DNA from: Streptomonospora nanhaiensis | GTDB lineage: Bacteria > Actinomycetota > Actinomycetes > Streptosporangiales > Streptosporangiaceae | Assembly: GCF_026642255.1 (NCBI RefSeq) | Contig: NZ_CP113264.1 | Location: 5,208,001 to 5,272,000, forward strand | Direction: 5' to 3' | DNA: 64,000 nucleotides | Part shown: one piece after another, positions 34,739 through 43,620 of the stretch | Numbering within the stretch: the first letter of the stretch is position 1 | Layout of the letters: every line of letters starts with the position of its first letter | Program-made: the position numbers and the translations under genes | The notes under the pieces: model-generated | Seen by the model: the letters and a program-made list of their open reading frames with translations, nothing else | The model's database searches: none | What the model was told of the DNA's origin: nothing

Positions 34739-36159
34739 CGTTGCCGATTCCTCCTTGGCCGGTCACCCGCCGGGACCGGTCCGTTCCTGTGCTTGGCCGT
34801 TGTCCTGCCGCCACGGGGGCCCGGCGTACGCGGACCCCGTCCTGCGGCGACGCGCCTGGAGGCCGTTCCGCCCCGGTTGTTCATCGAGGCCACGAAGTTC
34901 TCCAGGCCCAGCCAGCTTAGAGCCCTTTGTACCTGACTCGGACCCCGGGCCTCCAGCGCCCTGGCGGCCTGGGGCTCGGCCTTGGCGAGCGCGAGGAGCA
35001 CGCCGAGGGCGACCATGGTGGTGATCAGCGACGAACCTCCGTAGGAGACCAGGGGCAGGGGGACGCCGGTGACGGGCAGGAGCCCGATGACCGCGCCCAC
35101 GTTGATCATGACCTGTCCCATGAGCCAGGTGACGATCGCGAAGGAGGCCAGGCGCGGGAACGGCTCCTTGACCCGGGTGGCCACCCTCAGGCCCGCGTAG
35201 CCGAGCACGCCGAACAGGGCGAGCACGAGGAGGGTCCCGATCAGGCCGAACTCCTCCCCGATGATCGCGAAGACAAAGTCGGACTCGGCGAAGGGGAGGA
35301 ACCCCCACTTCTCCCGGCTGGCCCCGATGCCGACGCCGAAGATCCCCCCGGTGCCCAGCGCGTAGAGGCCGTGCAGTGACTGGTTGCCCGAGCCCAGCGG
35401 GTCGGCCCCGGGGTCGAGGAAGGAGGTGACGCGCGCCATCCGGTAGGGCTCGATCGCGATGACGATCACGGCGAGGGCCAGGACGAGGCCGAACATGGTG
35501 ACGAAGAGCCTGCCCGGCGCCCCCACCACCCACAGCAGGCCCAGGAACGTAATGAGGAACACCAGGGCGGTGGAGAGGTTGGAGCCGAGGAGGACCAGGA
35601 GCACCAGGAGCCCGCACCCTGGCAGCAGCGGGATGAGGAGGTGCCGCCACTCGGTGAGCTCGCGCAGCTCGTCCTTGCGGGCGAGGATGTTGGCGCCCCA
35701 CAGGGCGAAGGAGAGCTTGGCGGGCTCGGAGGGCTGCACGACCAGGCCGCCGACGTCCAGCCAGCGGGTGGCGCCGTTGACCTCCACGCCCTGGAAGACG
35801 GTGAGCAGCAGCAGGGCCACCGAGAGGATCATGGTGGGGTAGCCGACCAGGCGGAACAGCGCCTGGGGCATGTGCGAGGCCAGGATCATGAGGGGCAGGC
35901 CCACGACGGCCGACACCAGCTGCTTCTGGAAGAGCGAGAAGGAGGAGCCGGTCTCGGTGATGGACTTGACCATCGTGGAGGACAGCACCATGACGAGGCC
36001 GAGGGCGATCAGGAGGACCGCCGTGCCCAGGATGAGGTAGTAGGAGGTGAGGGGGCGGTCGAGGGACCTGGCCCACTCACGCCACAGGGCGTGCCCGCGC
36101 CCTCCGGCGTCCGTCCTCGCCTTGGCCCGGGCCATTCCTGGAACCGCTGTCGTCGCCAT
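34735..36159 (-). CDS. ftsW: SEDS family peptidoglycan polymerase FtsW
   Basis: 474 residues from the ATG at 36159 (GGAGG 6 bases upstream). About ten membrane helices. SEDS motifs: NGATRWLDVGGLVVQPSEPAKL, LGSNLSTALVFLITFLGLLW, the loop with SLHGLYALGTGGIFGVGIGASREKWGFLPFAESDFVFAIIGEEFG, and PVTGVPLPLVSYGGSSLITTMVALGVLL. FtsW polymerises glycan strands at the septum together with FtsI. A basic Gly/Arg-rich cytoplasmic tail of about 60 residues follows the last helix. A strong hairpin lies upstream between murD and ftsW, so ftsW may have its own promoter. Confidence 0.96.
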   Translation of the reverse strand: MATTAVPGMARAKARTDAGGRGHALWREWARSLDRPLTSYYLILGTAVLLIALGLVMVLSSTMVKSITETGSSFSLFQKQLVSAVVGLPLMILASHMPQALFRLVGYPTMILSVALLLLTVFQGVEVNGATRWLDVGGLVVQPSEPAKLSFALWGANILARKDELRELTEWRHLLIPLLPGCGLLVLLVLLGSNLSTALVFLITFLGLLWVVGAPGRLFVTMFGLVLALAVIVIAIEPYRMARVTSFLDPGADPLGSGNQSLHGLYALGTGGIFGVGIGASREKWGFLPFAESDFVFAIIGEEFGLIGTLLVLALFGVLGYAGLRVATRVKEPFPRLASFAIVTWLMGQVMINVGAVIGLLPVTGVPLPLVSYGGSSLITTMVALGVLLALAKAEPQAARALEARGPSQVQRALSWLGLENFVASMNNRGGTASRRVAAGRGPRTPGPRGGRTTAKHRNGPVPAGDRPRRNRQR

Positions 36160-36274
36160 CCACACCCTCCGCACGATTCGCGCCTCAATACTGGCGCACG
36201 CCCGGGTCGGGAACCGTGGACATTTCCCGCGTGTTGGCCATCTTTGGCGGCCGGCCGGGTGGCGGTGGGCACAG

Positions 36275-36318
36275 CGGACGCCGCCCGCGCGGACTTCGTC
36301 ACGTACGGGCGGCGTCCG
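36275..36318 (-). terminator. Hairpin between murD and ftsW
   Basis: Perfect 13-base arms at 36275-36287 and 36306-36318 with an 18-base loop, starting 6 bases past the murD stop. It could end the upstream transcript or attenuate it before ftsW. Confidence 0.6.
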
Positions 36319-36323
36319 GTCAC

Positions 36324-37796
36324 TCAGGGCAGGCGGTTCACGGCCTCGGAGAACAGGCGTCCGCGCTCGGGGTAGTTGGTGAACATGTCCATGGACGCGG
36401 CGGCCGGGGCCAGCAGCACCGTGTCGCCCTCGCGGGCCATGGCCGCGGCCTCGGCGACCACGGCGTCCATCACCGTGTGGCCCTCGGGCGCGTCCGGGGC
36501 CGGGCCCTCGACCTCGACCACGGGGACGGCGGGGGCGTGCTCGGCCAGGGCCTCGCGCAGCCGGGCCCGGTCCGCGCCGATCAGCACCGCGCCCCGCAGC
36601 CGGCCGGCCGCCGCGGCGACCAGGTCGTCGACCGCGGCGCCCTTGAGCAGGCCGCCGGCGACCCACACCACGGACGCGTAGGCCCCGAGCGAGGCCGCCG
36701 CGGCGTGCGGGTTGGTCGCCTTGGAGTCGTCCACGTAGTCGACGCCTCCGACGGAGGCCACGTGCGCGATGCGGTGGGGCTCGGGCCGGAACGCGGCCAG
36801 GCCGGCCCGCACCGACGCCGGCGCGACGCCGATCGAGCGGGCCAGCGCCGCCGCGGCCAGGGCGTTGGCGACGTTGTGCGGCGCGGCCGGGCGGACGTCG
36901 GCGAGGGTGGCCAGCTCCTCGGCGCTGCTGCCGGGGTCGGCGCAGAAGGCGCGGTCGACGAGCAGGTCCTCGACCACTCCCAGTTCGCCGGCCCTCGGAG
37001 TGTCCAGCCGGAAGCCGACGAGCGGGGCGTACGGGTCGCCGTCCTCCTCCGCCAGGCGGACCGACCAGGCGTCGGCCGTGTTGGCGACCCGGATCGTCCC
37101 GGGCGCGAACACCCTGCCCTTGGCCCGGGCATAGGGGTCGAGGCCGCCGTGCCAGTCCAGGTGGTCGGGGGCCACGTTGAGGACGGTGGCGGCGTGCGGG
37201 CGCACGCTGCTGGACCAGTGGAGCTGGAAGCTGGACAGCTCCACGGCCAGCACGTCGTGCACGTGGCCGTCGGCGTCGGGCAGGACCGCGTCGACGATCG
37301 GCGTGCCGACGTTGCCGACGGCGAGCGCGTCCCGGCCGTCCGCGCGGAGCATCGCCTCCAGCATCCGCACGGTGGTGGTCTTGCCGTTGGTCCCGGTGAT
37401 GGCGAGCCACACCTGGTCCGCGGGCTTGAGGCGCCAGGCCAGCTCGACGTCGCCGATCACCTCGGTCCCGGCCTCGGCGGCCCGGACCAGGAGCGGGGAG
37501 TCGGGGCGCCAGCCGGGCGAGGTGACGACCAGGTCGCAGCCCTCGGGCAGCGGGGTCCCGCCGAGGACCACCTCGGCCCCGGCGTCGGCGAGTTCGGCGG
37601 CGACCGGCCGGACGGTGTCGTCGTCGCGGCCGTCCACGACGACCACGCGGGCCCCGCGGGCCAGGAGCGCCCTGGCGACCGGGGGCCCGGACACTCCCAG
37701 ACCGGCGACGCAGACCAGCCGTCCCTCCAGGCCGGCCCCGCTCGGTGCGGGGTCGGCGGCGGGACCGGGCTGTGTGTCGGAAGAGTGGTGCGGCAT
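36324..37796 (-). CDS. murD: UDP-N-acetylmuramoyl-L-alanine--D-glutamate ligase
   Basis: 490 residues. VCVAGLGVSGPPVARALLARGARVVVVDGRD is the N-terminal nucleotide-sugar domain. ITGTNGKTTTVRMLEAML is the ATP loop, LAVELSSFQLHW and NVAPDHLDWHGGLDPYARAKGR the central domain, and PEPHRIAHVASVGGVDYVDDSKATNPHAAAASLGAY the C-terminal domain. Adds D-Glu to UDP-MurNAc-L-Ala. The ATG at 37796 is 5 bases beyond the mraY stop; an in-frame ATG seven codons earlier overlaps mraY. Followed by a strong hairpin. Confidence 0.96.
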   Translation of the reverse strand: MPHHSSDTQPGPAADPAPSGAGLEGRLVCVAGLGVSGPPVARALLARGARVVVVDGRDDDTVRPVAAELADAGAEVVLGGTPLPEGCDLVVTSPGWRPDSPLLVRAAEAGTEVIGDVELAWRLKPADQVWLAITGTNGKTTTVRMLEAMLRADGRDALAVGNVGTPIVDAVLPDADGHVHDVLAVELSSFQLHWSSSVRPHAATVLNVAPDHLDWHGGLDPYARAKGRVFAPGTIRVANTADAWSVRLAEEDGDPYAPLVGFRLDTPRAGELGVVEDLLVDRAFCADPGSSAEELATLADVRPAAPHNVANALAAAALARSIGVAPASVRAGLAAFRPEPHRIAHVASVGGVDYVDDSKATNPHAAAASLGAYASVVWVAGGLLKGAAVDDLVAAAAGRLRGAVLIGADRARLREALAEHAPAVPVVEVEGPAPDAPEGHTVMDAVVAEAAAMAREGDTVLLAPAAASMDMFTNYPERGRLFSEAVNRLP

Positions 37797-37801
37797 GCCT
37801 T

Positions 37802-38875
37802 CTACCTTGGCATCCATTCGAGATAGAAGAGTCCGATGGCGATCGCCACGAACAGGCCCTGGATGATCCAGAAGCGGATCACGATGGTGGGTTCGGCCCA
37901 CCCCTTGAGCTCGAAGTGGTGCTGGAGCGGCGCCATGCGGAACACGCGTTTGCCGGTGAGGCGGAACGACGTGATCTGGATCATCACCGACATGGTGATG
38001 ATGACGAAGAGGCCGCCGATGAGCAGCAGCAGGAGCTGCGTGCGGGTGGTGATGGCCAGGCCCACGATGAGGCCGCCCAGCGCCAGGGAGCCGGTGTCGC
38101 CCATGAAGATCTTGGCGGGCGGTGCGTTGAACCACAGGAAGCCGATGCACGCGCCGAGCGCCGCGGCGGCCACCACGGCCAGGTCCAGGGGGTCGCGGAC
38201 CGTGTAGCAGCTGTCCGAGAGGTAGGACACGCACGACTGGCGCAGCTGCCAGTTGCCGATGATGACGTAGGCCACCAGGGACAGGATGGTCGCGCCGGTC
38301 GCGAGGCCGTCCAGGCCGTCCGTCAGGTTCACCGCGTTGGAGAAGCCGACGATGAGGAAGAGCGCCCACAGGATGAACAGGCCCAGCATCAGCGGGGGCC
38401 CGAAGTCGCGCAGGAAGGACAGGCTGGGCGCCGCGGGGGTGTAGCCGTACCCGTTGGGGAACTGGGTGACCCCGTAGGCGAAGCCGATGCCGATGACGGC
38501 CTGGCCGACCATCTTCGCGCCGCTGCGCAGGCCGAGGCTGCGGCGCTTGTAGATCTTGATGAAGTCGTCGAGGAAGCCGACGCAGCCCATGCCGACGAAC
38601 AGGAACATCACGAGCAGGCCCGAGGCGGTCGGCCCCGTCGAGGAGGGCTGCACCAGCCACAGCACCAGGTGGGAACCGAAGTAGCCCACCACCGCGCCGA
38701 GGATGACGACGATGCCGCCCATGGTGGGCGTGCCCTGCTTGGTCTTGTGGCCCTCGGGTCCGTCGTCGCGGACCTCCTGGCCGAACTTGAACCGGTACAG
38801 CAGTTTGATGAGCGGCGGCATCAACGCCATGGAGACGATGAGCGACAGCGCCGCCGCGATGGAGATGCCGATCAC
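37802..38875 (-). CDS. mraY: Phospho-N-acetylmuramoyl-pentapeptide-transferase
   Basis: 357 residues with about ten membrane helices. MraY signatures: EGHKTKQGTPTMGGIVVILGAV, VGMGCVGFLDDFIKIYKRRSLGLRSGAKMVGQ with the catalytic aspartates, NAVNLTDGLDGLATGATIL, and ALGACIGFLWFNAPPAKIFMGDTGSLALGG plus HHFELKGWAEPTIVIRFWI. Transfers phospho-MurNAc-pentapeptide to undecaprenyl phosphate, making lipid I in the inner membrane. The stop is 5 bases from murD; the start overlaps murF by 4 bases. Unambiguous. Confidence 0.97.
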   Translation of the reverse strand: MIGISIAAALSLIVSMALMPPLIKLLYRFKFGQEVRDDGPEGHKTKQGTPTMGGIVVILGAVVGYFGSHLVLWLVQPSSTGPTASGLLVMFLFVGMGCVGFLDDFIKIYKRRSLGLRSGAKMVGQAVIGIGFAYGVTQFPNGYGYTPAAPSLSFLRDFGPPLMLGLFILWALFLIVGFSNAVNLTDGLDGLATGATILSLVAYVIIGNWQLRQSCVSYLSDSCYTVRDPLDLAVVAAAALGACIGFLWFNAPPAKIFMGDTGSLALGGLIVGLAITTRTQLLLLLIGGLFVIITMSVMIQITSFRLTGKRVFRMAPLQHHFELKGWAEPTIVIRFWIIQGLFVAIAIGLFYLEWMPR

Positions 38876-40326
38876 TGGACATCACCCTTGGTGATGAGGT
38901 CGATAACCCTTTCGAGCGCTGCCACCCGCGATCCCTTCACAATGACGACGTCTCCTGTGCGCATGCGTTCGCGCAGCGCCGCCGCGGCCGCCCCTGCGTC
39001 CGCGACCCGGATGCACTCACCCCGCCACTGCCCCTGCCGGGCAGCGCGTTCGGCGCCGACGGCGATGCCCTCGGCCGCCTCTCCGACCACGATCAGGTGG
39101 GCCACGCCCGTGCGGGCGGCCAGCTCGCCGATCTGCTCGTGTTCGGCTCCTCCGTCCTCGCCGAGCTCCGCCATGTGGGCGAGCACCGCGATGGAACGGC
39201 GGTTGCGGGCGAGCGCTTCGAGTGTGGTCAGCGCGGCCCGCACGGACTCGGGGTTGGCGTTGTAGGCGTCGTTGACGAGCGTGGCACCGTCGTGTTCGGT
39301 GACCTCCATCCGCCACCGGCTGACCGGGGTCGCGGCGCCGAGGGCGGCGGCGACGGCGTCGATGTCCATACCGAGTTCGTCGGCGACGGCGGCGGCGGCC
39401 AGGGCGTTGTGCACCTGGTGCGCGCCGACGAGCGCCAACCTCACCGGGGCGGTGCGACCGCCCAGGTGGAGTGTGAAGGAGGGGGCGCCGGAGTCCCGGA
39501 GGACCACGTCGGTGGCGCGCACGTGCGCGTCCTCGCCCTGTCCGTAGGTGACGACCCTGGCCCGGGTGCGCGACGCCATCGCGCTCACCCGGGGGTCGTC
39601 GGCGTTGAGGATCGCGACACCGCCGGAACCGCGGTCCGCCGAGCCGGGCGGCAGTGCCTCGACCAGCTCGCCCTTGGCCTTGGCGATGGTGTCGCGGTCG
39701 CCGAACTCGCCCATGTGGGCGCTGCCGACGTTGAGGACCACGCCGATCCTGGGCGGGGCGACCTCGCACAGGTGGGCGATGTGCCCGACGCCGCGCGCGG
39801 AGACCTCCAGGACCAGGTTGCGGGTACCGGTGTCGGCGCGCAGCACGGTGAGCGGGTGGCCGATCTCGTTGTTGAAGGAGCCGGCCGGGGCGACGGTCGG
39901 GCCCAGCCCGCCGACGACCTGGGCGATGAGGTCCTTCGTGGTGGTCTTGCCGGAGGACCCGGTGACCGCGACGACCTCGGCCGCTTCCGCTCCGCGCCGG
40001 ACGTCGCCGAGCTCCCGCGCCACGTACCGTGCGAGCCGGGCCAGGGCGGCGACGACCCCGTCGTCGCCCCCCTCCGCCAGCAGGTGCGGGGCCGCGACGG
40101 GGCGGGAGGCCAGGACGGCCGTCGCCCCGGCCGCGACCGCGGGTCCGGCGAAATCGTGTCCGTCGACGTGCTCCCCGGTCAGGGCGACGAAGAGCGCGCC
40201 TGGCGCTGCCTGCCGCGAGTCGATGACTACGGGACCGTCGACGACGGCGTCGGGGCGCGCTGATCCGCCGATGGCGGTTTGGGTGATCTCAGCGATCCGA
40301 TCGAGCGTGAGCGCGATCAAATCCAC
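38872..40326 (-). CDS. murF: UDP-MurNAc-tripeptide--D-Ala-D-Ala ligase
   Basis: 484 residues. N-terminal IDSRQAAPGALFVALTGEHVDGHDFAGPAVAAGA, ATP loop VAVTGSSGKTTTKDLIAQ, NNEIGHPLTVLRA, VLEVSARGVGHIAHLCEVAPPRIGVVLNVGSAHMGEFG, and the C-terminal VNDAYNANPESVRAAL. Adds D-Ala-D-Ala to complete the pentapeptide. It is the first gene after a 366-base gap and terminator, so a promoter for murF-mraY-murD is expected upstream. Its stop overlaps the mraY start. Confidence 0.96.
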   Translation of the reverse strand: MDLIALTLDRIAEITQTAIGGSARPDAVVDGPVVIDSRQAAPGALFVALTGEHVDGHDFAGPAVAAGATAVLASRPVAAPHLLAEGGDDGVVAALARLARYVARELGDVRRGAEAAEVVAVTGSSGKTTTKDLIAQVVGGLGPTVAPAGSFNNEIGHPLTVLRADTGTRNLVLEVSARGVGHIAHLCEVAPPRIGVVLNVGSAHMGEFGDRDTIAKAKGELVEALPPGSADRGSGGVAILNADDPRVSAMASRTRARVVTYGQGEDAHVRATDVVLRDSGAPSFTLHLGGRTAPVRLALVGAHQVHNALAAAAVADELGMDIDAVAAALGAATPVSRWRMEVTEHDGATLVNDAYNANPESVRAALTTLEALARNRRSIAVLAHMAELGEDGGAEHEQIGELAARTGVAHLIVVGEAAEGIAVGAERAARQGQWRGECIRVADAGAAAAALRERMRTGDVVIVKGSRVAALERVIDLITKGDVQ

Positions 40327-40692
40327 TCCTCATGTCAGGCCCGGCCCACGGCACCACAGGGGCTGTTGGCCACCGGCCGGAGTCAGGTCAGGGGATGGCA
40401 CCGCGGATGCCGTGCGCGCGGTGCCGCGCCGGCTCACCGGGGCCGCGTCGGCGGGCTACGCCATGGGCGCCACCGTGGGCGGTCGGGCTGCGATTGCCGG
40501 ACCTACCTTAGAACACATTGCGGTGTCCGGGGTCCCGCCGGGCCCTGTGTGGAGCAATATGGTCCACTTCGTGACCGGCAGTGTCCGTGTGACCAGTGAT
40601 CCGCGCGCCCCGGGCGGCGGGGACGCACGAGGGGCGCGGACGGTGTCCGCGCCCCTCGTCCCGAACGGAGGCCGCCCGGGAGTGTTGTCGGG
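40327..40692 (-). promoter_or_regulatory. murE-murF intergenic region
   Basis: 366 bases without a gene. It holds the murE terminator (40627-40659) and, nearer to murF, a less GC-rich patch with TAAGGT on the minus strand (about 40507-40512), a possible -10 without a recognisable -35. The region must carry the murF promoter if the hairpin terminates, since murF, mraY and murD are tightly packed downstream. Confidence 0.45.
40627..40659 (-). terminator. Terminator hairpin after murE
   Basis: Perfect 15-base arms (40627-40641 and 40645-40659) with a 3-base loop, 34 bases past the murE stop. No U-tract, but the stem is among the strongest in the window. Confidence 0.75.
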
Positions 40693-42360
40693 TCATCCCT
40701 CGTCAGGGACCCTGTGGATGTCCTGGAGGGCGACGCCCAGCCGTTCTCGGGAGCTCACGGCGAGGTGGTCGCCGATGGCCCGGCGCAGCACCTCCCGGTC
40801 GTCGAAGGGCAGCACTTCGCCCTTGACGTACTGGCCGGTCTCGTGGCCCTTCCCCGCGACGACGATCACGTCGCCCGGGCGGACGCGGTCCACCGCGATG
40901 CGGATGGCCTCGGCCCGGTCGAGTTCGACCGTGACGTGGGCGCGCTGGTCCTCGGGGACCTTGGCCACGCCTTCGAGCATCGCCGCGGCGATGGAGACGG
41001 GGTCCTCGGTGCGGGGGTTGTCGTTGGTGATGACCAGCTGGTCCGCCAGGCGGGCGGCGGCCTCGCCCATCAGGGGGCGCTTGGCGCGGTCGCGGTCGCC
41101 CCCGCAGCCGAGCACCATGGTCACGTAGCCGTCGGTGGTGGAGCGGAGCGCGGTGAGGACCGCCTCGATGGCACCGGGTTTGTGGGAGTAGTCCACGAGC
41201 GCGGTGAAGTCCTGGAAGGCGCGGGGCACGTCGTCGACGACCACGGGCTCCATGCGTCCGGGCACCCCCGGGGCGGCGGCGACGCCGGCGATCGCGGTCT
41301 CCAGCGGCAGGCCCGCCTCGACCAGGCCGACGATGGCGGCCATCGCGTTGGAGACGTTGAACGGCCCGGGCAGGCCGACGGAGGCCTCCGCCTCCATGCC
41401 GCCCGGACCGACGATCCGGAACCTGCTGCCCGTGGCCCCCAGGTCGACGTCCACGGCCCGCCAGTCGGCCTCCATGGCCGTGGCCGGGTCGGCGTCGGTG
41501 CAGCCGTCCACGGCGAAGGTGGTGACGGGGATCGTCCCGTCGGCCTGCACCATGTCCACCAGGGCGCGGCCGAACCGGTCGTCGGCGTTGACGACCGCGA
41601 TGTCGCAGTACTCGGGGGTGAACAGCCGCGCCTTCGTGTCGAAGTAGTCGCGCAGGTCCGAGTGGAAGTCCAGGTGGTCCTGGGACAGGTTCGTGAAGAT
41701 CGCCACGTCGTAGCGGGTTCCGCCGACCCGGCCCAGGGCGAGGGCGTGGCTGGAGACCTCCATGGCTGCGGCGGTGACGCCCTCCTCGCGCATGAGCGCG
41801 AACAGGCCGTGCAGGTCGGTGGCCTCGGGGGTGGTGAGGGAGGAGGCCACCCGCTCGTCCCGGACGCGCATCTCCACCGTGCCGACGAGGCCGGTGGTCA
41901 TGCCGGCCCGGCGGAGCCCGGACTCGACCAGGTACGTGACCGTGGTCTTGCCGCTGGTGCCCGTGGTGCCGATCAGCAGCAGGTCCTGCGCGGGCTCCTT
42001 GAAGACCCAGGAGGCCGCCGTTCCGAGCGCGGCCCGCGCGTCGGGGACGACGATCACGGGCAGGCCGGTCGCGGCGGCGCGCTCGGCCCCGGCGGGGTCG
42101 GTGAGGACGGCGGCGGCTCCCGCCTCGGCCACCTGCCCGGCGAAGTCGGCGCCGTGGGCGCGCGTTCCCGGCAGCGCCGCGTACAGGTCTCCGGGGCCCG
42201 CCTTCCGTGAGTCGTGGGTGATGCCGCGTACGTGCACCTCCCTGCCGGGCACCTCGGCCGTGTGGTCCGCGCCGAGGTCCGGGCGCAGGAGTGTGGCGTC
42301 CGGCCCGAGCAGCGCTGCGAGGGCGGACAGGGGACGAAGTGGCGTGTGTTCAGGTCGCAT
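40693..42360 (-). CDS. murE: UDP-MurNAc-L-Ala-D-Glu--meso-diaminopimelate ligase
   Basis: About 555 residues. GITHDSRKAGPGDLYAALPGTRAHGADF, ATP loop LIGTTGTSGKTTVTYLVE, SNVSSHALALGRVGG-type EVSSHALALGRV, FTNLSQDHLDFHSDLRDYFDTKARLF, VDYSHKPGAIEAVL, then DNPR at about 447-450 (ITNDNPRTEDP). DNPR is the known specificity motif for meso-diaminopimelate rather than lysine, so the wall peptide should contain meso-DAP. The ATG at 42360 was chosen; a GTG four codons earlier is possible and neither has a strong ribosome site. The extra internal length versus E. coli MurE is modest. Confidence 0.96.
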   Translation of the reverse strand: MRPEHTPLRPLSALAALLGPDATLLRPDLGADHTAEVPGREVHVRGITHDSRKAGPGDLYAALPGTRAHGADFAGQVAEAGAAAVLTDPAGAERAAATGLPVIVVPDARAALGTAASWVFKEPAQDLLLIGTTGTSGKTTVTYLVESGLRRAGMTTGLVGTVEMRVRDERVASSLTTPEATDLHGLFALMREEGVTAAAMEVSSHALALGRVGGTRYDVAIFTNLSQDHLDFHSDLRDYFDTKARLFTPEYCDIAVVNADDRFGRALVDMVQADGTIPVTTFAVDGCTDADPATAMEADWRAVDVDLGATGSRFRIVGPGGMEAEASVGLPGPFNVSNAMAAIVGLVEAGLPLETAIAGVAAAPGVPGRMEPVVVDDVPRAFQDFTALVDYSHKPGAIEAVLTALRSTTDGYVTMVLGCGGDRDRAKRPLMGEAAARLADQLVITNDNPRTEDPVSIAAAMLEGVAKVPEDQRAHVTVELDRAEAIRIAVDRVRPGDVIVVAGKGHETGQYVKGEVLPFDDREVLRRAIGDHLAVSSRERLGVALQDIHRVPDEG

Positions 42361-42614
42361 TACCGGTGGCACGTGTGGAGGTTAACCGCTGCGGACGACC
42401 GGTCGGTAATTTCCACGCTGCGTGCGGCGGGGATTCTCCGGCGGGGCCCCGAGGCTCCCCGGCCTTCCCGCCCCCGGTCGGCGCCGGGACCGGGCGGGGC
42501 ACGCCTCGGGGCCGCGGACCGTGCCCGGAGGACGGGAACCGGGACCGCGGCTCCCGGGGACCGGCGGCCGCGCCCCGCCGCGCCTACCCTGGAAGTCTCA
42601 CGGGGGAGGGTGGA

Positions 42615-43556
42615 GTGGTCCGAACGGTGCCGGGCGCGTCCGGCGTCCGTCCGCTGGTGCTCGACGGCGGGCTGGCGACCCGCCTGGAGTCCTACGGCGC
42701 CGACCTGCGCGGCGGCCTGTGGTCGGCGCGGCTGCTGGCCGACGGGCCCGAACTGGTCCGCCGCGCGCACCGGGACTACTTCGAGGCGGGCGCCGACGTG
42801 GCGATCTCCGCCGGGTACCAGGCGAGCATCCCGGCCCTGGAGGCGCGGGGGCACTCGCGGCGCGAGGCCGCCGGGCTCCTCGCCAGGTCCGTGGAGCTGG
42901 CGCGGGCCGAGCGCGACGCGTTCGGCTCGGGCCTGGTCGCCGCCGGGGTGGGGCCCTACGGCGCGGCCCTGGCGGACGGGTCCGAGTACACCGGCGACTA
43001 CGACCTGGACGAGGACGGCCTGTACGCCTGGCACCGCGAGCGGTGGCGCGTGCTCGCCGGCGCCGGGGCGGACCTCATGGCCTGCGAGACGATCCCCTCC
43101 CTGCCGGAGGCCCGTGCCCTGGGCCGGCTCCTCGCCGAGGTTCCCGGGCCGCGCGCGTGGATCAGCTTCTCCTGCCGCGACGGAGAGCACCTCAACGACG
43201 GCACCCCCCTGAGCCGGGCGGTCGCCGAACTCGCGCCGCTGCACGCGGCCGGGAGGCTCGTCGCCGCGGGCGTCAACTGCACCGCTCCCCGCCACGTCCC
43301 CTCCCTGGTCCGCACGGTGGCCGCGGCGGGCCTGCCCGCGGTCGCCTACCCCAACTCGGGGGAGAGCTGGGACGCGTCCCTCGGCCGGTGGACGGGCGTC
43401 GGCGATCCGGAGGGGTTCGGCAGGGCCGCGGTGTCCTGGTACGAGGCCGGAGCGGTGCTCGTGGGCGGGTGCTGCCGCACCGGCCCCGAGCACGTCCGCT
43501 CCGTGCGCGCCCGCCTGGACGCGCACCTGGGCCGCGGGGCCGGCCGGCGCCCCTGA
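42615..43556 (+). CDS. mmuM: Homocysteine S-methyltransferase family protein
   Basis: 313 residues from the GTG at 42615, which has GGGGGAGGG just upstream. LVLDGGLATRLESYGADL, SARLLADGPELVRRAHRDYFEAGADVAISAGYQAS, ETIPSLPEARALGRLL, and the zinc-binding cysteines in GVNCTAP and GGCCRTGPEHV. MmuM-type enzymes transfer a methyl from S-methylmethionine (or SAM) to homocysteine to make methionine. It stands on the plus strand between leftward ftsI and murE, an odd place that interrupts the dcw cluster. No functional link to wall synthesis is evident. Probably its own promoter in the 240-base murE divergent gap. Confidence 0.92.
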   Translation: MVRTVPGASGVRPLVLDGGLATRLESYGADLRGGLWSARLLADGPELVRRAHRDYFEAGADVAISAGYQASIPALEARGHSRREAAGLLARSVELARAERDAFGSGLVAAGVGPYGAALADGSEYTGDYDLDEDGLYAWHRERWRVLAGAGADLMACETIPSLPEARALGRLLAEVPGPRAWISFSCRDGEHLNDGTPLSRAVAELAPLHAAGRLVAAGVNCTAPRHVPSLVRTVAAAGLPAVAYPNSGESWDASLGRWTGVGDPEGFGRAAVSWYEAGAVLVGGCCRTGPEHVRSVRARLDAHLGRGAGRRP

Positions 43557-43620
43557 CCCCGCGGGTTCCGGGGCCCGGGGCCGGGGCGCGTCGCGCGGAC
43601 GCCCCCGGCGGGCCGGCGCG

